DNA from: an uncultured Bacteroidales bacterium
GTDB lineage: Bacteria > Bacteroidota > Bacteroidia > Bacteroidales > UBA932
DNA length: 6,848 nt
Assembly: GCA_946549475.1 (NCBI GenBank)
Contig: CAMNQO010000096.1
Coordinates: 1-6,848, forward strand
Reading direction: 5' to 3'
Shown: piece by piece, positions 4,685 through 6,848 of the stretch
Layout of the letters: the number at the start of each line of letters is the position of its first letter
Position numbering within the stretch: position 1 is the first letter of the stretch
Notes under the pieces: generated by a model
What the model was told of the DNA's origin: nothing
Database searches by the model: none
The model's input: the letters and a program-made list of their open reading frames with translations, nothing else
Made by a program: the position numbers and the translations under genes

Positions 4685-6848
4685 ATGAAAGCACGCAAGA
4701 AGAGAAAAATCAACGCCACGGGAATATCGATGTCGATATTCCACGCGATCTATTTTGTGCTCTCGCTCATCGCCATCTGGGGGATCATCAAGATCCAGTT
4801 CATCTGGAAGCCGGACGAGAAGACTCAGGTTTTCTTTCTGGCCCAGCCGCAGGAACGCATCATCCAGCCAGTCCGGGGCAACATTCTCGCCGAAGACGGA
4901 CGGCCGCTGGCCCTGGCCATACCCAACTATCACATCACTATCGACTGCTCCATCCGCAAAAAGGACTTTGATGAGAAAAGGACGGAAAAGTTTTTCCGCG
5001 AGAGCATCCCTGTACCGGGGAAACGCGACTCCGTGTGCCGGTTGACCGGCAGCGAAATGGAACGGCTTTGGCGGCAGAAAGCCTGGGAAATGTGTGCGGG
5101 ACTGGGACGCCTGCTCGGTAAAGACGGACAGGCCCTCTACCGGGAAATCATCTCCCGCCGCGAAGCGGGGTCTTCCCGTCAGAATCACATCAAGATTGCG
5201 GAATTTATCGACTACGAGACGATGGATGCCATCCGCCGCCTGCCGCTGGCCCGGGAAGGCCGCTACAAGAGCGGATTGATTATCGACGAAGAAACCGTAC
5301 GGAACTACCCCTATGGTTCCCTGGCCCGCAAGACCATCGGTTACCTGCCCAAGAAAGGAAATCCCGACGGGAGCAAAACGGGGATTGAATACAGTTTCGA
5401 CAGTCTGCTGCGGGGAACGCCGGGAGTGGAAAGCCTCATCCGCGCGGACGGCGGCCAGCAGATCGTGGATCACCGCAGCAAACGCATCAAGGTCAAAGAC
5501 GGTTGCGACATCCGCACCACGCTGGATGTGGACATCCAGAACATCTGCGACCGGGAACTCCGCAAGACGCTCGGCGCACGTGCCGACATCGAAGGCGGCT
5601 GCATGATGGTGATGGATGTAGCCACCGGCGCCATCAAGGCGATGGTCAACCTGAAAAAGGACAAGGACGGTATCTTCCGGGAAAACTACAACTACGCCGT
5701 ACTGTACAAGGGGGCGACCGGCTCGGTGTTCAAAGCCGCCACGCTGATGGCCCTGCTGGAAGACAACCGCATCGCCCTGAACGACACCGTCAGCACCTAT
5801 GGCGGCATCTACCACTTTCCCGGCAACTGGACTTGTGACGACCGGGCGCACACCTCGGTGCAGCGTTACCCGTCCCGCCGCATCTGCGTCGGCGAGGGAC
5901 TGGAGATTTCGTCCAATGTCGTCTTCTCCACGCTGGCTTACCACAACTACCAGAACGACCCGGAGCGTTTCCGGAATCTCCTGCACCGTTTCCACCTGGA
6001 CGAGAATTTCGATTTTGACATCGAAGGACTGCAACGGCCCTATATCCCCATGCCGGGAGACAAGGCCTGGAGCAAATCCGCCCTGCCCAACATCGCCATC
6101 GGCAGCAGCATCGACCTGTGCCCCCTGCACACGCTCACCTTCTACAACGCCATTGCCGGACGCGGGCGCATGATGAAGCCCTATCTGGTGGAGGCCGTCG
6201 AGAAGGATGGCAAGACCGTCCGCCGCATCAAGCCGACAGTCCTCGATGAGCAAATCTGCCGCAAAGAAGTCGCGGACTCCCTGATCAAGGGACTCTGCCG
6301 CGTAACGAAGGGCAGGAACGGGACTGCTTCGGAATACTTCCGGAACACCCCCTACATTTTCGCCGGCAAGACCGGCACCGGACGGCTGGCCTTCCAGGAC
6401 GAGCAGGGCCGCTCCGTCACCAATGTCGGCGGCAAGACCAAGAACATCGGCACTTTCGTCGGTTTTTTCCCAGCCGAAAACCCCAAGTACAGCCTGATGG
6501 CCGTCGGCTACCAGGACGGGGCCTGGCTGGGGAGCCTCTACGGCTCCGTCTTCGCCCGGACTGTCCGGAATGTCGCCGATGCGCTGTATGCGATGGACGG
6601 GCAGAACGGGCCGGTGATTTCCGGACGCGGGAGCATCGGAGACAGCCGCAGGCAGATGCCGACCCTCTCGGCCTCTGACACTCCGCTCGTACCCGATGTG
6701 AAAGGGTGCGGCCTGTCGGATGCCATCTGGATGATTGAGAACAGCGGCTACCGCTGCGAATACGAAGGTACGGGCCGGGTCCGGAGCCAGTCTCCGGCCG
6801 CCGGCACACGCTATAACAAAGGGAACTGCATAAAAATTGTTTTAAGAT
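4685..6848 (+). CDS. ftsI: Division-type penicillin-binding protein (FtsI/SpoVD-like) with PASTA domain, 3' end outside window
   Basis: Peptidoglycan D,D-transpeptidase of the septum. The frame is open from the ATG at 4685, with a purine-rich AAGAAGAG just before it, to the window edge: 721 codons with no stop. Order: basic N-terminus; one membrane anchor (about 18-40); the class B PBP dimerisation domain opening with RGNILAEDG (64-72) and including YPYGSLARKTIGYLP from 208; the transpeptidase domain (about 300-600); a linker; and one PASTA domain from about 669 (VPDVKG...SQSPAAGT). The three active-site motifs are present: Ser347-Val-Phe-Lys350, Ser409-Ser-Asn411 and Lys562-Thr-Gly564. The residue three before the serine is Ala and the next is Thr, where GSTFK-type enzymes usually have Glu/Pro-Gly. 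Fourteen cysteines lie in the extracytoplasmic part. Similar PASTA domains end soon after this point, so only a few residues are probably missing. It follows ftsL by 9 bp; murE would be expected next. Confidence 0.95.
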   Translation, partial: MKARKKRKINATGISMSIFHAIYFVLSLIAIWGIIKIQFIWKPDEKTQVFFLAQPQERIIQPVRGNILAEDGRPLALAIPNYHITIDCSIRKKDFDEKRTEKFFRESIPVPGKRDSVCRLTGSEMERLWRQKAWEMCAGLGRLLGKDGQALYREIISRREAGSSRQNHIKIAEFIDYETMDAIRRLPLAREGRYKSGLIIDEETVRNYPYGSLARKTIGYLPKKGNPDGSKTGIEYSFDSLLRGTPGVESLIRADGGQQIVDHRSKRIKVKDGCDIRTTLDVDIQNICDRELRKTLGARADIEGGCMMVMDVATGAIKAMVNLKKDKDGIFRENYNYAVLYKGATGSVFKAATLMALLEDNRIALNDTVSTYGGIYHFPGNWTCDDRAHTSVQRYPSRRICVGEGLEISSNVVFSTLAYHNYQNDPERFRNLLHRFHLDENFDFDIEGLQRPYIPMPGDKAWSKSALPNIAIGSSIDLCPLHTLTFYNAIAGRGRMMKPYLVEAVEKDGKTVRRIKPTVLDEQICRKEVADSLIKGLCRVTKGRNGTASEYFRNTPYIFAGKTGTGRLAFQDEQGRSVTNVGGKTKNIGTFVGFFPAENPKYSLMAVGYQDGAWLGSLYGSVFARTVRNVADALYAMDGQNGPVISGRGSIGDSRRQMPTLSASDTPLVPDVKGCGLSDAIWMIENSGYRCEYEGTGRVRSQSPAAGTRYNKGNCIKIVLR

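Noticed and set aside
4355..6253. A 632-residue open frame on the - strand opposite ftsL and the PBP
   Set aside because: It is antisense to two well-supported genes with intact motifs. Its translation has no recognisable domain, and long antisense frames are common in GC-rich coding DNA.
1..6848. CRISPR arrays, tRNA or rRNA genes, insertion sequences, phage or defence genes
   Set aside because: No spaced repeat array, no RNA gene, no transposase or integrase frame and no defence motif was seen; the window is filled by conserved housekeeping genes.

Overview
The window looks like a chromosomal segment of a GC-rich member of the Bacteroidota, probably Bacteroidales. The clues are the TATATTTG element in front of mraZ, which matches the Bacteroidota -7 promoter consensus TAnnTTTG, the mraZ-rsmH-ftsL-PBP gene order, an FtsL of the short Bacteroidota type, and a division transpeptidase ending in a single PASTA domain. 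GC-rich Bacteroidales such as Alistipes-like lineages would fit, but I cannot fix a genus. All genes lie on the + strand and are densely packed. The only notable gap is about 134 bp long, upstream of mraZ.

Left part (1-1492): the last 27 codons of a probable aldose 1-epimerase (galM) end in an ATGA overlap with thyA (thymidylate synthase). folA (dihydrofolate reductase) follows after 48 bp. ThyA makes dTMP and releases dihydrofolate, and FolA reduces it back to tetrahydrofolate, so the pair forms a dTMP-synthesis module. FolA is longer than usual because of a Pro/Ala/Ser-rich insertion, and the DNA for its start contains an 11-bp perfect tandem duplication.

Middle (1467-2840): a neurotransmitter:sodium symporter (NSS, LeuT-fold) family transporter overlaps the end of folA. 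Its substrate is not known.

Right part (2841-6848): the start of the division and cell-wall (dcw) cluster: mraZ, rsmH, ftsL and a PASTA-type ftsI-like penicillin-binding protein that is still open at the window edge. In front of mraZ are four direct repeats of about 10 bp (GTGTAA/GTGGAA/GTGTAA/ATGGAA at 2901, 2911, 2921 and 2931), immediately upstream of the -7 element. Their period matches known MraZ operators, so they probably form an autoregulatory operator. A 14-bp inverted repeat overlaps the first box.

I do not see a new biological system here. The content is conserved housekeeping genes. The points most worth checking are the MraZ-box array with its overlapping inverted repeat, the FolA insertion, and the cysteine-rich, slightly atypical PBP.
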